Shown: positions 36,322-47,106, numbered from the stretch's first letter. The stretch is 64,000 nt of DNA from Pseudomonas baltica (GCF_031880315.1 NZ_CP134771.1:2910001-2974000); one strand, 5' to 3'. A program made the numbers and translations. The notes: generated by a model not told the origin, from the sequence alone.

Positions 36322-37935
36322 ATGAAAGAACCTGTCGAACCCAATCGCGATCGGCTCAAGCAGCTTTTTGCGCAACGAGTCATTCATCAGGCCCGTCAGA
36401 TCCTCGAGATCTGGCAGCGTCTGCAGCTGGGCGGATGGTCAAGCAGCGGTCAACTCGAACTGCGCGATGCGAGCCTGCGCCTGCAGCGCTTCGGCGAACG
36501 CTTCGAACAACCGGAGCACATTGTCCTCGCCCAAGGTATCCGCAACTGCCTGGACGCGGTCGATGCCAATAGCGGCCGCCTCAACAGCGAGTTGATCAGT
36601 GAGCTCAACCAGCTGATGCAACGGCTTTCACGCACCGGCCTGCGCCATGGCGACAAACTCGACGAAACGCCATTGCCGCCCCTGCGCAAGCCGCTGTTCG
36701 TGCTGCTCGAAGATGCCGAGCGCGCCGAGCGTTTGGCGCGCCAATTGGAGTTCTTCGGGCTCAGTGCCCAGGCGTTGCCGACACCGACGGTGTTCTTGGC
36801 GACCATGGCCGAGCGCCTGCCGTCGGCGATCGTCATGGACGTCGATTTCGGCGGCACCGGCCGCGGCCTGCAACTGGCTGCGCAAGTCCAGCAGGGCCTG
36901 GAAAACAAACTGCCGCTGCTGTTTTTCAGTCTGCACGAAACCGACACGCCCACCCGCCTGGCCGCCGTCCGTGCCGGTGGTCAGGAGTTCCTGACCGGGG
37001 CGCTGGAAGCCTCGAGCCTGCTGGAGAAAATCGAGACCCTGACCTCGGTAGCGCAGTACGATCCCTATAAAGTGCTGATCATCGACGACTCGCGGGCCCA
37101 GGCCATGCACACCGAGCGCCTGCTCAACGGTGCCGGCATCGTCACTCGCACCCTGACCGAGCCGATCCAGACCATGGCCGAGCTGGCGGACTTCCAGCCC
37201 GATTTGATCATCCTCGACATGTACATGCCCACCTGCACCGGCACCGAGCTGGCCAAGGTCATTCGCCACAACGATCGCTATGTCAGCGTGCCGATCATTT
37301 ACCTGTCGGCCGAAGACGATCTGGATAAACAGCTGGACGCCATGAGCGAGGGCGGTGACGACTTCCTCACCAAGCCGATCCGCTCGCGGCACCTGATTAC
37401 CACGGTGCGCAACCGTGCCGCCCGCGCGCGCCATCTCAAGGCGCGGATGGTGCGCGACAGCCTGACCGGGCTCTATAACCACACGCATATCCTGCAGTTG
37501 CTCGAAGACTGCAGTTTCCGGGCGGTGCGCGAAAGCAAGCCGTTGAGCTTCGCCATGCTTGATATCGACCACTTCAAGAAGGTCAACGACAGCCACGGCC
37601 ACCCCATGGGCGACCGAGTGATCAAGAGCCTGGCGCTGTTCCTCAAGCAGCGCTTGCGCAAGACCGATTTCATCGGCCGTTATGGCGGCGAGGAATTCGC
37701 CATCGTCATGCCCGACACCGATCTCGAAGCCGCCTGCGGTGTACTCGACGAAATCCGCGAGCGCTTTGCCGAAATCCATTACCCGGCGCAGCCTCAGGAC
37801 CTCTCATGCACCTTCAGCGCCGGGGTGGTGCAGTTCAATGAGCGCCTCGACAGCCTGATGATGGCGGCCATGGCCGATGAGGCGTTGTACAGCGCCAAGC
37901 GAGCCGGTCGCAATCGGGTGATGCGAGCGGTTTGA
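36322..37935 (+). CDS. gcbA: diguanylate cyclase with two receiver domains
   Basis: 537 residues. An N-terminal helical region, a degenerate receiver (about 125-245, no clear phospho-acceptor set), a canonical receiver (about 249-370, KVLIIDDSRAQ and phospho-acceptor D299 in LIILDMYMPT), and a GGDEF domain with active site GGEEF at 455-459. The inhibitory RxxD site (RKTD) lies five residues before it. It makes cyclic-di-GMP; GcbA of P. fluorescens promotes LapA-dependent attachment. The position next to dsbD and accBC matches PA4843. Confidence 0.92.
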   Translation: MKEPVEPNRDRLKQLFAQRVIHQARQILEIWQRLQLGGWSSSGQLELRDASLRLQRFGERFEQPEHIVLAQGIRNCLDAVDANSGRLNSELISELNQLMQRLSRTGLRHGDKLDETPLPPLRKPLFVLLEDAERAERLARQLEFFGLSAQALPTPTVFLATMAERLPSAIVMDVDFGGTGRGLQLAAQVQQGLENKLPLLFFSLHETDTPTRLAAVRAGGQEFLTGALEASSLLEKIETLTSVAQYDPYKVLIIDDSRAQAMHTERLLNGAGIVTRTLTEPIQTMAELADFQPDLIILDMYMPTCTGTELAKVIRHNDRYVSVPIIYLSAEDDLDKQLDAMSEGGDDFLTKPIRSRHLITTVRNRAARARHLKARMVRDSLTGLYNHTHILQLLEDCSFRAVRESKPLSFAMLDIDHFKKVNDSHGHPMGDRVIKSLALFLKQRLRKTDFIGRYGGEEFAIVMPDTDLEAACGVLDEIRERFAEIHYPAQPQDLSCTFSAGVVQFNERLDSLMMAAMADEALYSAKRAGRNRVMRAV

Positions 37936-38041
37936 GCGCCTCCTCGGCACATCAGGTTACATACCGATGAAGCTAAGTTAACAGCCACATAATCCCCGGA
38001 TCGATATGATGGGCGCCTTACTGCTTTGCGAGAACGCCATC

Positions 38042-39826
38042 ATGCGCCGCCTGTTTTTCCTGCTGCTTTTCGCCTTTGCGCTGCCTGTCTTGGGCGCAGG
38101 CCTGCTCGACAGCCGCCCGACCTCGGTACTTGGTGCCTCATCGCTGAACAACAGCAGCGACTTTCTACCGGTACGCGAAGCGTTCAAGTTGGAGCTGCGC
38201 GAAAGCACGCCAGACCACCTGACGCTGCGCTTCGTCCCCGCCGAAGGCTACTACCTGTACCGCCACCGTATGCAGTTTCGCACCGAACCCGCCGACATCG
38301 GCTTGGGCGCGGCGCAGTTGCCGGCCGGTGAAAAAAAGCACGATGAGTATTTCGGCGACGTCGAGGTCTACCACGGCATCATCGATGTCACCCTGCCCCG
38401 CCCCGAGAGCGCGCAACGCCCGTTCACCCTGGTGGTGACCTACCAGGGCTGCGCCGATAAAGGCCTGTGCTATCCACCAGAAACCGAGCGGTTGAGCATC
38501 GATGGCCACAGCGCTGCTGCCGACGCGCCGGCCATTGCCAGTGATGTCGCAGCCCCTGCCACCTCAGGCTGGAGCTGGCACGAACTGTTGCTGTACCTGC
38601 TTGCCGGTATTGGCCTGACGTTCACGCCCTGCGTGCTGCCGATGCTGCCGATCGTTTCCAGTATCGTGTTGCGCGGACAGGTCGGTGGCCTGCGTGGTCT
38701 GTCGCTATCACTGGCCTATGCACTGCCAATGGCCGCCTGCTTCGCGCTGCTGGGTGCGTTGATGGGCATGTTTGGCGCCCAGTTCAATCTGCAGGCACGC
38801 TTGCAATCGGTCTGGGTATTGGTGCCGTTCGCGTTGATTTTCGCGGTATTCGCCTTGGCGATGTTCGGCACGTTCGATCTCAAGCTGCCTCAGGCGCTGA
38901 GCCGTCGCCTGGACCGCATCGCGGGCAATGCGCAAGGCGGTTCGCTATGGGGTGCCGCCGTGCTGGGCGTGGTTTCCAGCCTGCTGGTTTCCCCTTGCGT
39001 CTCCGCACCGCTGGCCGGCGCGCTGCTGTACATCAGCGCCAGCGGCGATGCCGTCGGTGGCGCGTTGAAGCTGTTCGCGCTCGGCGTCGGCATGGGCGTG
39101 CCGCTAGTGGTGGTCGCCACCGGTGGCGCGGCCTGGCTGCCGAAAAGCGGTGCCTGGATGGTCTCGGTCAAAAATGCGATAGGGGTGCTGCTGCTGGCGG
39201 TCGCAGTGGGCATGCTTAGCCGCGTATTGCCCGGGCCTGTCACCCTGTTGCTGGTCGGGCTGCTGGCGGCCGGTGTGGGGCTGTTCCTCGGCGCACTCGA
39301 ATTCGGCGTCAAGACCACCCGCCAGCGTCTGGCCCAGCTCTGCGGCCTGCTGCTGCTGAGCTACGCCCTGGCCAGCTGGGTGGGTGCCTTTAGCGGCCAA
39401 AGCGATCCGTTCCAGCCGCTGGGCAACGGCAGCGCATCCCTGGCCAATGGCGGTGCGGCACAGCCCGCCGCCAGCGGTTGGCAAACCATCACCACGGCAG
39501 CCCAGCTGGACAGTGCACTGGCAGCGGCCAAGGCCGCAGGACGTCCGCTGGTGCTGGACTGGTACGCCGACTGGTGCATCAGCTGCAAGGTGATCGAAGC
39601 CAAGGTCCTGACCGACCCAAGCGTCGTTGCTGCATTGGCACCGTATGACCGGATACGTTTCGACATGACCGACAGCAATGCCGAGCAACGCGCGATACTG
39701 GATCGTTACAAATTGTTTGGCCCTCCCGCCTTCCTGTTTTTCGACGCCCAAGGCCAGGAAACAGTAACGTCGCGTATCGTCGGCGAAATAGATGCGAAAA
39801 GTTTTCTCGCCAAAGTACCAGGCTGA
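38042..39826 (+). CDS. dsbD: thiol:disulfide interchange protein DsbD
   Basis: 594 residues. A signal peptide (RRLFFLLLFAFALPVLGAG) is followed by the N-terminal DsbD-alpha domain with QGCADKGLCYPPE, eight membrane helices carrying the cysteine motifs TPCVLPMLPI and VSPCVSAPLAG, and a C-terminal thioredoxin domain with CISC at 512-515. It carries electrons from cytoplasmic thioredoxin to periplasmic DsbC/G. ATG 38042 is used; 12 upstream in-frame codons do not suit a signal peptide. Confidence 0.94.
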   Translation: MRRLFFLLLFAFALPVLGAGLLDSRPTSVLGASSLNNSSDFLPVREAFKLELRESTPDHLTLRFVPAEGYYLYRHRMQFRTEPADIGLGAAQLPAGEKKHDEYFGDVEVYHGIIDVTLPRPESAQRPFTLVVTYQGCADKGLCYPPETERLSIDGHSAAADAPAIASDVAAPATSGWSWHELLLYLLAGIGLTFTPCVLPMLPIVSSIVLRGQVGGLRGLSLSLAYALPMAACFALLGALMGMFGAQFNLQARLQSVWVLVPFALIFAVFALAMFGTFDLKLPQALSRRLDRIAGNAQGGSLWGAAVLGVVSSLLVSPCVSAPLAGALLYISASGDAVGGALKLFALGVGMGVPLVVVATGGAAWLPKSGAWMVSVKNAIGVLLLAVAVGMLSRVLPGPVTLLLVGLLAAGVGLFLGALEFGVKTTRQRLAQLCGLLLLSYALASWVGAFSGQSDPFQPLGNGSASLANGGAAQPAASGWQTITTAAQLDSALAAAKAAGRPLVLDWYADWCISCKVIEAKVLTDPSVVAALAPYDRIRFDMTDSNAEQRAILDRYKLFGPPAFLFFDAQGQETVTSRIVGEIDAKSFLAKVPG

Positions 39827-40298
39827 ATCACTTCCGTGAACGCGCGCTGCAACAGCGCGCAACGGCCTCAAACTGGGGCCGCCAGCCATGCCTGTGACCA
39901 AAACCGCCCACATAGTCACGCACTTTGCGCAATCATCGGTCAACGTGCTGGCTATTGTGCTTAACTGGACAGTTGCCAGTGCTTTGCGGCATAGTCGCCG
40001 CGCACGACACAGACGGACATGAAATGGGACAGCCAATGGCGCTTTTAGCCGCTAGGCACTGGCAGTTTTGCACTGCCCGGCACTCAGGGACGTGACGCGT
40101 CGCGATTGCTGAGCATCCCACTCTTCGATGTGCTTTTTTTCAACCGTGTGCACATACACCGATTTCCGCTGTCACGGCCACGGCCTTCGCAGGCTGCACC
40201 GTGATCCGCGCCCCAGGCGCCAGCCATGCCGCTGGCACGCCGGGACGCCGAGGCAGAACACACCACGCCCCTGACCGACCCTTGGGAGTTGATGATTG
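39827..40298. other. non-coding gap where aroQ is usually found
   Basis: 472 nt between dsbD and accB. In P. aeruginosa a type II 3-dehydroquinate dehydratase gene (aroQ) occupies this position, about 450 nt long. No open frame here carries the GPNLNLLG start of AroQ in any frame. The only clear element is a perfect hairpin, GCGCGCTG-CAA-CAGCGCGC at 39842-39860, probably ending dsbD transcription. The promoter for accBC must lie here. Confidence 0.6.
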
Positions 40299-40754
40299 AT
40301 GGATATTCGTAAAGTCAAAAAATTGATCGAGCTGCTGGAAGAATCCGGCATCGACGAGCTGGAAATCAAGGAAGGCGAAGAATCCGTACGGATCAGCCGC
40401 CACAGCAAGACCCCTGCCCAGCAGTACTACGCACCAGCACCGATGCCTGCGCCTGCCGCTGCCCCGGTTGCCGCTGCCGCTCCGGTCGCCGCTGAAGCAC
40501 CTGCCGCGCCAAAATTGAACGGCACCGTCGCTCGCTCGCCAATGGTTGGTACCTTCTACCGCAAATCTTCGCCTGCCGCGCCAGCCTTCGCTGAAGTCGG
40601 CCAGACCGTGAAGAAAGGCGACACCCTGTGCATCGTCGAAGCGATGAAGATGATGAACCACATCGAAGCTGAAACCAGCGGTGTGATCGAATCGATCCTC
40701 GTGGAAGACGGCCAGCCGGTTGAATACGACCAGCCTCTCTTCACCATCGTTTGA
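40299..40754 (+). CDS. accB: acetyl-CoA carboxylase biotin carboxyl carrier protein
   Basis: 151 residues. N-terminal [16 protein letters not shown], an Ala/Pro-rich linker (about residues 40-72) and a biotinyl domain with K117 in EAMKM. It carries carboxybiotin between AccC and AccAD for malonyl-CoA synthesis. ATG 40299 has GGGAG 10 nt upstream. accC follows after 49 nt. Confidence 0.96.
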   Translation: MDIRKVKKLIELLEESGIDELEIKEGEESVRISRHSKTPAQQYYAPAPMPAPAAAPVAAAAPVAAEAPAAPKLNGTVARSPMVGTFYRKSSPAAPAFAEVGQTVKKGDTLCIVEAMKMMNHIEAETSGVIESILVEDGQPVEYDQPLFTIV

Positions 40755-40803
40755 CCCATGCTGCTGCGCCTCAATGGCGTAGCTCCATAAGGAGAAGGCA
40801 GCA

Positions 40804-42150
40804 ATGCTGGAAAAAGTACTGATCGCCAACCGCGGTGAGATCGCTCTGCGAATCCTGCGTGCGTGCAAAGAGCTGGGCATCAAGACCGTCGCCGTCTACT
40901 CCAAGGCCGACAAGGAACTGATGCACCTGGGCCTGGCCGACGAGTCCGTATGCATCGGCCCGGCGCCGGCCAATCTGTCGTACCTGCACATCCCGGCCAT
41001 TATCGCGGCTGCCGAAGTCACCGGCGCCACGGCCATCCACCCAGGCTACGGCTTCCTCGCGGAAAACGCCGACTTCGCCGAACAGGTGGAAAAATCCGGC
41101 TTCGCGTTCATTGGCCCGAAAGCCGACACCATTCGCCTGATGGGCGACAAGGTGTCGGCCAAGCACGCGATGATCGCTGCCGGCGTGCCAACCGTTCCGG
41201 GCTCCGACGGCCCACTGCCTGAAGACGAAGAAACCGCCCTGCGCATCGGCCGTGAAGTCGGCTACCCGGTGATCATCAAGGCCGCTGGCGGCGGCGGTGG
41301 TCGCGGCATGCGCGTGGTACACAAGGAAGAAGACCTGATCGCCTCGGCCATCCTGACTCGCACCGAAGCCGGTGCCGCGTTCGGCAACCCGATGGTCTAT
41401 CTGGAAAAATTCCTGACCAACCCGCGTCACGTCGAAGTGCAAGTGCTGTCCGACGGCCAAGGCCAGGCGATCCACCTGGGTGACCGCGACTGCTCGCTGC
41501 AGCGCCGCCACCAGAAGGTCCTGGAAGAAGCGCCGGCACCAGGCATCGACGAAACCGCACGCCAGGAAGTCTTCGCCCGCTGCGTCAAGGCGTGCATCGA
41601 CATCGGCTACCGCGGCGCCGGTACCTTCGAGTTCCTGTACGAAGACGGTCGGTTCTATTTCATCGAAATGAACACCCGCGTCCAGGTCGAGCACCCGGTT
41701 TCGGAAATGGTCACCGGTATCGACATCGTCAAGGAGATGCTCAGCATCGCCGCTGGCAACAAGCTGTCGTACACCCAGGACGACGTCGTCATCCGCGGTC
41801 ACTCGCTGGAGTGCCGGATCAACGCCGAAGACCCACGCACCTTCATCCCGAGCCCAGGCACGGTCAAGCATTTCCACGCCCCAGGCGGCAACGGCGTACG
41901 CGTCGACTCGCACCTGTACAGTGGCTATGCGGTCCCGCCGAACTACGACTCGCTGATCGGCAAGCTGATCACCTACGGCAAAGACCGTGACGAAGCCATG
42001 GCGCGCATGCGCAATGCGCTGGACGAGATCGTGGTCGACGGCATCAAGACCAACATCCCGCTGCACCGGGATCTGGTTCGCGACAAAGGCTTCTGCGAGG
42101 GTGGTGTGAACATTCACTACCTGGAGCACAAGCTGGCTAGCGAGAAGTGA
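40804..42150 (+). CDS. accC: acetyl-CoA carboxylase biotin carboxylase subunit
   Basis: 448-residue ATP-grasp enzyme that carboxylates biotin on AccB. N-terminal [17 protein letters not shown]-binding [12 protein letters not shown], active site [22 protein letters not shown] precedes the ATG. It ends the accBC operon with an intrinsic terminator at 42199-42225. Confidence 0.97.
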   Translation: MLEKVLIANRGEIALRILRACKELGIKTVAVYSKADKELMHLGLADESVCIGPAPANLSYLHIPAIIAAAEVTGATAIHPGYGFLAENADFAEQVEKSGFAFIGPKADTIRLMGDKVSAKHAMIAAGVPTVPGSDGPLPEDEETALRIGREVGYPVIIKAAGGGGGRGMRVVHKEEDLIASAILTRTEAGAAFGNPMVYLEKFLTNPRHVEVQVLSDGQGQAIHLGDRDCSLQRRHQKVLEEAPAPGIDETARQEVFARCVKACIDIGYRGAGTFEFLYEDGRFYFIEMNTRVQVEHPVSEMVTGIDIVKEMLSIAAGNKLSYTQDDVVIRGHSLECRINAEDPRTFIPSPGTVKHFHAPGGNGVRVDSHLYSGYAVPPNYDSLIGKLITYGKDRDEAMARMRNALDEIVVDGIKTNIPLHRDLVRDKGFCEGGVNIHYLEHKLASEK

Positions 42151-42198
42151 TTCTGTAGCGGAGGCGGCTTGCCCCCGATAGCTGCAACGCAGGACAAG

Positions 42199-42225
42199 AA
42201 CCGGCCAGAGATGGCCGGTTTTTTT
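42199..42225 (+). terminator. intrinsic terminator after accC
   Basis: AACCGGCC (42199-42206) and GGCCGGTT (42213-42220), 6-nt loop, followed by T to 42225. The stop codon of the opposing RHS gene (42224-42226) lies inside the T run, so the RHS reading frame ends within the accC terminator. Confidence 0.85.
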
Positions 42226-43075
42226 ATAGGTACTCGGCGCGAATGTTCCGCATATTTGTTGGCAAGGTGCCCATGCGACGAAGCTCCTCGAACAATATAC
42301 GGCGAGAAAAACGGGTATCGCTCACGAACATCCTTTTTTGCTCCGTCGCACTCTGCAGCGCAAGCCCGCTTCTGTAGTCATAACCAGGGAACATACCTGC
42401 CAAGCTAGTCTCGACCTGCGCTTGCCTGGCCAGCAACTCCTTCTTATCCAAAGGCTTCAATTTTGGGACATTCAAATCAAAATCTATTGCCAATAGCTCT
42501 GCGCGCCTAGGCGTCCACCCCTCAGTACTGTTCAAAGCTCTCATCACGTCACCGCTGCGATACGGCATCTCAGGCTTTGCTGCTCCTCCCACGAAAGCAA
42601 ATCCCTCGCCTGCAAACGATGAGACTTTTTTGAGGCCACTTGCGCTGGACCCGCGACCTCGACTCAGGGCGCTTGAAAAATCAGGCAGGCCGCCCCAAAA
42701 ACGCCTGAGAAAGTTACCCGCACCATCGAATGAGCTCAGCAACGGCTTAACCGGAATATGGCCGGTAGGGTCAATAGCATTCAAGGGATCACTATGGCAG
42801 TACACATAAGCATTCATCCCTCCTTGATCGAACGGGCTCAATGAGTCTGGGCTCACAAACCGACCCAGAACCGACGAATACAGCCGATATCCATTTCCTA
42901 GCAAATACCCGCCGTGCAACTCCTTGAATCTCCCGTTGAACGCTATTCGACTGCCGTTATCATGAGCGCACCAACCAAAACAGCTATAAGCAAGCGACAG
43001 TCCAGCACTATTGGATAGCACCGACTGCCGACTATCGCACTGCAACAAATACCGCCGACCAATCCTGGGTTTCAT
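42224..43075 (-). CDS. short RHS-repeat core protein with unrecognised C-terminal domain
   Basis: 283 residues. The N-terminal part carries an RHS-associated core: FNGRFKELHGGYLLGNGYR, SVLGRFVSPDSLSPFDQGG, MNAYVYCHSDPLNAIDPTGH (ending about residue 106). The last 175 residues are a variable tip with no motif I recognise. There are no long YD repeats, no signal peptide and no adjacent immunity-like gene. Base composition is visibly less GC-rich than the flanking accC and prmA. Such short orphan RHS genes occur in many pseudomonads; a toxin-tip role is possible but not shown. Confidence 0.8.
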   Translation of the reverse strand: MKPRIGRRYLLQCDSRQSVLSNSAGLSLAYSCFGWCAHDNGSRIAFNGRFKELHGGYLLGNGYRLYSSVLGRFVSPDSLSPFDQGGMNAYVYCHSDPLNAIDPTGHIPVKPLLSSFDGAGNFLRRFWGGLPDFSSALSRGRGSSASGLKKVSSFAGEGFAFVGGAAKPEMPYRSGDVMRALNSTEGWTPRRAELLAIDFDLNVPKLKPLDKKELLARQAQVETSLAGMFPGYDYRSGLALQSATEQKRMFVSDTRFSRRILFEELRRMGTLPTNMRNIRAEYL

Positions 43076-43247
43076 GTCCGTGACGCTCTGGCATATGGGG
43101 ATAAATCATCCTGCACATCTGCCCCCTCGCGGGGTACTCACAAATCTGACAGCTTGACAATGACCCTGCCGACAACAAGCCCTACTCGCTACACACCCCG
43201 CGCTCGCGTAAACTCCGCGCTTTGCTCTTAGATCAAAGGTACCCGCC

Positions 43248-44126
43248 ATGCCCTGGCTGCAAGTCCGTCTGGCCATCAGCCCAGCACAAGCCGAAACCTA
43301 TGAAGATGCCCTGCTGGAAGTTGGCGCGGTGTCGGTCACCTTCATGGATGCCGAGGACCAGCCGATCTTCGAGCCAGAGCTCAATACCACGCCGCTGTGG
43401 ACCCACACCCATCTGCTCGCGCTGTTCGAGGCCGATACCGATGCGCAGGCTGTGTTCGCCCACCTGCAACTGCTGACCGACGCCCAACTGCCCGAGCATC
43501 ACGCCGAGGTGATCGAGGATCAGGACTGGGAACGCAGCTGGATGGACAACTTCCACCCGATCCGTTTCGGCCAGCGCCTGTGGATCGTCCCGAGCTGGCT
43601 CGACGCCCCCGAGCCTGACGCGGTGAACCTGCTGCTCGACCCGGGCCTGGCGTTCGGCACTGGCACCCATCCAACTACCGCACTGTGCCTGGAATGGCTC
43701 GATGGCCAGCCGCTGCAGGATTGCGAAGTACTGGATTTCGGCTGCGGCTCGGGCATCCTGGCCATCGCCGCGCTGTTGCTGGGGGCCAAGCATGCGGTCG
43801 GTACCGACATCGATGTGCAGGCCCTCGAAGCCTCCCGTGACAACGCCGGGCGCAACGGCATTGCCGAGGACTCTTTCCCGCTGTACCTGCCTGAAGACCT
43901 GCCGGCCCAACAAGCCGACGTGCTGGTCGCCAACATCCTCGCCGGACCATTGGTCAGCCTCGCACCGCAGCTGTCGACCCTGGTCAAATCCGGTGGCCGC
44001 CTCGCATTGTCGGGCATCCTGGCCGAGCAGGGCGAAGAAGTCGCCGCCGCCTATGCTGCGGATTTCGACCTCGATCCGATCGCCAACCGTGATGGCTGGG
44101 TACGCATCAGTGGTCGACGCCGCTGA
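43248..44126 (+). CDS. prmA: ribosomal protein L11 methyltransferase
   Basis: 292 residues, the usual PrmA length. An N-terminal L11-recognition domain ([10 protein letters not shown]) and a C-terminal SAM methyltransferase domain with [30 protein letters not shown] and the NPPY-like ANILAGPL. It trimethylates L11. AAAGGTACC precedes the ATG. Confidence 0.95.
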   Translation: MPWLQVRLAISPAQAETYEDALLEVGAVSVTFMDAEDQPIFEPELNTTPLWTHTHLLALFEADTDAQAVFAHLQLLTDAQLPEHHAEVIEDQDWERSWMDNFHPIRFGQRLWIVPSWLDAPEPDAVNLLLDPGLAFGTGTHPTTALCLEWLDGQPLQDCEVLDFGCGSGILAIAALLLGAKHAVGTDIDVQALEASRDNAGRNGIAEDSFPLYLPEDLPAQQADVLVANILAGPLVSLAPQLSTLVKSGGRLALSGILAEQGEEVAAAYAADFDLDPIANRDGWVRISGRRR

Positions 44127-44184
44127 GACCTCTTAAGATATCGCTCGCCACCGCCAGAGCGCCGCTTACCGCCCGGACCCGCGC

Positions 44185-45615
44185 ATGACCGAGAGTTTCG
44201 TCACCCAGTGCCCACATTGCCAGACCAGCTTTCGCGTCAGCTATCACCAGCTGAGCGCGGCGCGCGGTGCGGTGCGCTGCGGTTCGTGCCTGCAGGTGTT
44301 CAACGCGGCGCGCCAGTTGCTCGAAAAGAGCACCGGGCAATCGGCCGCCGCGTTGTTCGGCGAGACACCTGCGCACTCACCGTTGCCGACGCTCGGCGAA
44401 GCGCCTGCGCCTGCGCCTCAAACAGCCGCACAGCCACCGGTACTGCCACAAGCGCCCGAAGCGCCCGCCTACCGCCGTGTCGAACCCATCAGCCAGCGGC
44501 GCTGGGCCGCCGCTGCTGAAATTGACCTCGAACACCTCGACCTCGACAACGAACTGGCCCGCCTGGAGCAGCGCTTCACGCCAAGCACCGGCAACGCCGA
44601 GCATCCGGGGCCGGGGCGCGAAGACCAGCTCAGTGCCCGCCGTGATGAGCCAGAGGCTGTCGACCACGACTTCGATGATGATGACTCGCTGACCGAGCCG
44701 CGGCTTGGTGAGCACCAGGGCATTTCACAGGGGCGGCAAGAACTTCGCGCGCAGAGCCCACTCCCACCGGAGCGGCTGCGCGCCGAGCGAGACGCAGAGC
44801 CCGCCGTCTACCATTACCTGGCAGAAGACGCGCACACCCCCGCGCCACTGGTCGACGAGCACTTCGCACCCGCTACCCAGCCAGACGCCCGCGCCGAGCC
44901 GTCCCTGACCCGTCTGGAGGACGAGTTCGACGAACACGACCGCCGTGCGCCCCACCACGAACGACGCCAGCGCCGCTCGGCCATCGAAGCTGCCGACGAA
45001 AGCCTGCGCCGGGTCGACGCCACGCCGCTCAAGCCCGCCAAGGCCCGCCGGGCCGAACCACGGATGCGCGACGCCGACCTGCCGGATTTGTCCGAAGACC
45101 CTCTCGAACTGCAATGGCAGAAATCCCAGAGCTCATGGGGCAAGCGTCTGCTCTGGAGCTTGCTGGCATTGATTGCGGCACTGACACTGGCCGGCCAGTA
45201 CGTGGCCTACCACTTCGACGAACTGGCTCGCCAGGACGCCTATCGCCCCTGGTTCCAGCAGTTCTGCCCCGTCGTGGGCTGCGAGGTACCGTCCAAGGTC
45301 GATATTGCCCTGATCAAGAGCAGCAATCTGGTGGTGCGCAGCCATCCGCAGTTCAGCGGCGCGCTGATCGTCGACGCGATCATCTATAACCGCGCGCCCT
45401 TCTCCCAGCCGTTTCCGCTGCTGGAACTGCGTTTTGCCGACCTCGACGGCAAGCTGATCGCCAGCCGTCGCTTCAAGCCCAGCGAATACCTCAGCGGCGA
45501 CCTGGCGGGCCAGACCGACATGCCGCCGCAAACACCGATCCACATCGCCCTCGACATCCTCGACCCAGGCAGCAAGGCGGTGAACTACAGCTTGAGCTTC
45601 CAGTCGCCGGAATAG
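44185..45615 (+). CDS. DUF3426 protein with N-terminal zinc ribbon
   Basis: 476 residues. An MJ0042-type zinc finger at the N-terminus (CPHCQTSF and CGSCLQVF), a long low-complexity, charged Pro/Ala/Glu/Asp region (about residues 50-310), one transmembrane helix (LLWSLLALIAALTLAGQYVA) and a C-terminal periplasmic DUF3426 domain. Function unknown. Conserved next to prmA in pseudomonads. Confidence 0.85.
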   Translation: MTESFVTQCPHCQTSFRVSYHQLSAARGAVRCGSCLQVFNAARQLLEKSTGQSAAALFGETPAHSPLPTLGEAPAPAPQTAAQPPVLPQAPEAPAYRRVEPISQRRWAAAAEIDLEHLDLDNELARLEQRFTPSTGNAEHPGPGREDQLSARRDEPEAVDHDFDDDDSLTEPRLGEHQGISQGRQELRAQSPLPPERLRAERDAEPAVYHYLAEDAHTPAPLVDEHFAPATQPDARAEPSLTRLEDEFDEHDRRAPHHERRQRRSAIEAADESLRRVDATPLKPAKARRAEPRMRDADLPDLSEDPLELQWQKSQSSWGKRLLWSLLALIAALTLAGQYVAYHFDELARQDAYRPWFQQFCPVVGCEVPSKVDIALIKSSNLVVRSHPQFSGALIVDAIIYNRAPFSQPFPLLELRFADLDGKLIASRRFKPSEYLSGDLAGQTDMPPQTPIHIALDILDPGSKAVNYSLSFQSPE

Positions 45616-45759
45616 CCCGCACACCCTCAAACGGCTTGGCATTCGCGAACAACTGTTCAGATTTTATCCAAATCGATCTTTATCCAGTCATCGAGAGCGG
45701 GTATTATGCCAACCCTTTTTCGAACTCTCCTGATCCTGCCCCACAACAGGGAAGACCCA

Positions 45760-46773
45760 ATGTCGGCGGTACGCATCGGCCCTTATACAGTCAGCAATGG
45801 TTTGATCCTGGCCCCCATGGCCGGGGTCACGGACCAGCCCTTTCGTCAGCTTTGCCGACGACTGGGTGCAGGCCTGGTGGTTTCGGAAATGGTCAGCAGT
45901 GACATGAGCCTGTGGAACACCCGCAAGTCGCGTCTGCGCATGATCCACGATGGCGATCCCGAGCCCCGCTCGGTACAGATCGCCGGTGGCGATGCGCAGA
46001 TGCTGGCCGCGGCGGCCCGGGCCAACGTCGAGCTGGGTGCGCAGATCATCGATATCAATATGGGTTGCCCAGCCAAGAAGGTGTGCAACAAGGCGGCGGG
46101 TTCTGCGCTGCTCAAGGACGAAGCCCTGGTAGAGGAGATTCTCCAGGCGGTGGTTGCCGCGGTGGATGTACCGGTGACCTTGAAAATTCGCACGGGCTGG
46201 GACCGGGACAACAAGAACGGCCTCACCGTGGCAAGAATCGCCGAACAGGCGGGTATTACCGCGCTGGCCGTGCATGGCCGCACTCGCGCCGACCTGTACA
46301 CCGGGGAGGCCGAGTACGACACCATCGCAGCGATCAAGCAGGCCGTGTCGATCCCGGTATTCGCCAATGGCGACATCGATTCGCCAGAAAAAGCCCGTCA
46401 CGTGCTGCAAGCGACCGGTGCCGACGGTGTATTGATCGGCCGGGCGGCGCAGGGCCGGCCATGGATTTTTCGAGAAATAGAGCACTACCTGCGTACGGGT
46501 GAAAAACTGCCGGCGCCGCAACTGAGTGAAGTGGAATGCATCCTGCTAGAGCACCTGGCCGCGCTGCATGAGTTTTACGGCGACGTGATGGGCGTGCGTA
46601 TCGCGCGCAAGCACGTTGGCTGGTACCTGGCCACCCTGCCGGGCGCCCGCGAGTTCCGTAGCCGCTTCAACACGCTGGACGATACGGCGGCACAAAGGGC
46701 CAATGTTCGCGCGTTTTTCAGCGAACATCACGAGAGCCTGGCAACAAAGGACGGAAATGGGGTGGCCGCATGA
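45760..46773 (+). CDS. dusB: tRNA-dihydrouridine synthase B
   Basis: 337-residue flavin TIM-barrel. [12 protein letters not shown] at the N-terminus, [19 protein letters not shown] with the catalytic cysteine, and [17 protein letters not shown]. It reduces uridine 17 in tRNA (dusB group). ATG 45760 follows AGGGAAG; an in-frame ATG at 45706 has no ribosome site. It is coupled to fis through a 4-nt overlap, the conserved dusB-fis operon. Confidence 0.94.
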   Translation: MSAVRIGPYTVSNGLILAPMAGVTDQPFRQLCRRLGAGLVVSEMVSSDMSLWNTRKSRLRMIHDGDPEPRSVQIAGGDAQMLAAAARANVELGAQIIDINMGCPAKKVCNKAAGSALLKDEALVEEILQAVVAAVDVPVTLKIRTGWDRDNKNGLTVARIAEQAGITALAVHGRTRADLYTGEAEYDTIAAIKQAVSIPVFANGDIDSPEKARHVLQATGADGVLIGRAAQGRPWIFREIEHYLRTGEKLPAPQLSEVECILLEHLAALHEFYGDVMGVRIARKHVGWYLATLPGAREFRSRFNTLDDTAAQRANVRAFFSEHHESLATKDGNGVAA

Positions 46774-47090
46774 CCATGATGACCGAGACATTAGTGAGTG
46801 GAACAACACCCGTGAGCGACAACGTCAATTTGAAACAGCACCTCAACACGCCTAGCGAAGAGGGTCAGACCCTTCGCGGCAGTGTCGAGAAGGCGCTGCA
46901 CAATTATTTCGCGCACCTAGAAGGCGCAGCCGTCACGGATGTGTACAACCTCGTGCTCTCCGAAGTCGAAGCCCCGTTGCTCGAAAGCGTGATGAACTAC
47001 GTCAAGGGCAACCAGACCAAAGCCAGCGAAATGCTCGGCCTCAATCGTGGCACCCTGCGCAAGAAGCTCAAACAGTACGATCTGCTTTAA
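46770..47090 (+). CDS. fis: nucleoid-associated protein Fis
   Basis: 106 residues. The C-terminal Fis HTH ([27 protein letters not shown]) is almost identical to P. aeruginosa Fis, with the pseudomonad N-terminal extension [17 protein letters not shown]. It starts within the dusB stop (ATGA) and is followed by an intrinsic terminator. Confidence 0.97.
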   Translation: MTMMTETLVSGTTPVSDNVNLKQHLNTPSEEGQTLRGSVEKALHNYFAHLEGAAVTDVYNLVLSEVEAPLLESVMNYVKGNQTKASEMLGLNRGTLRKKLKQYDLL

Positions 47091-47106
47091 GCATGCATTC
47101 AAACCA

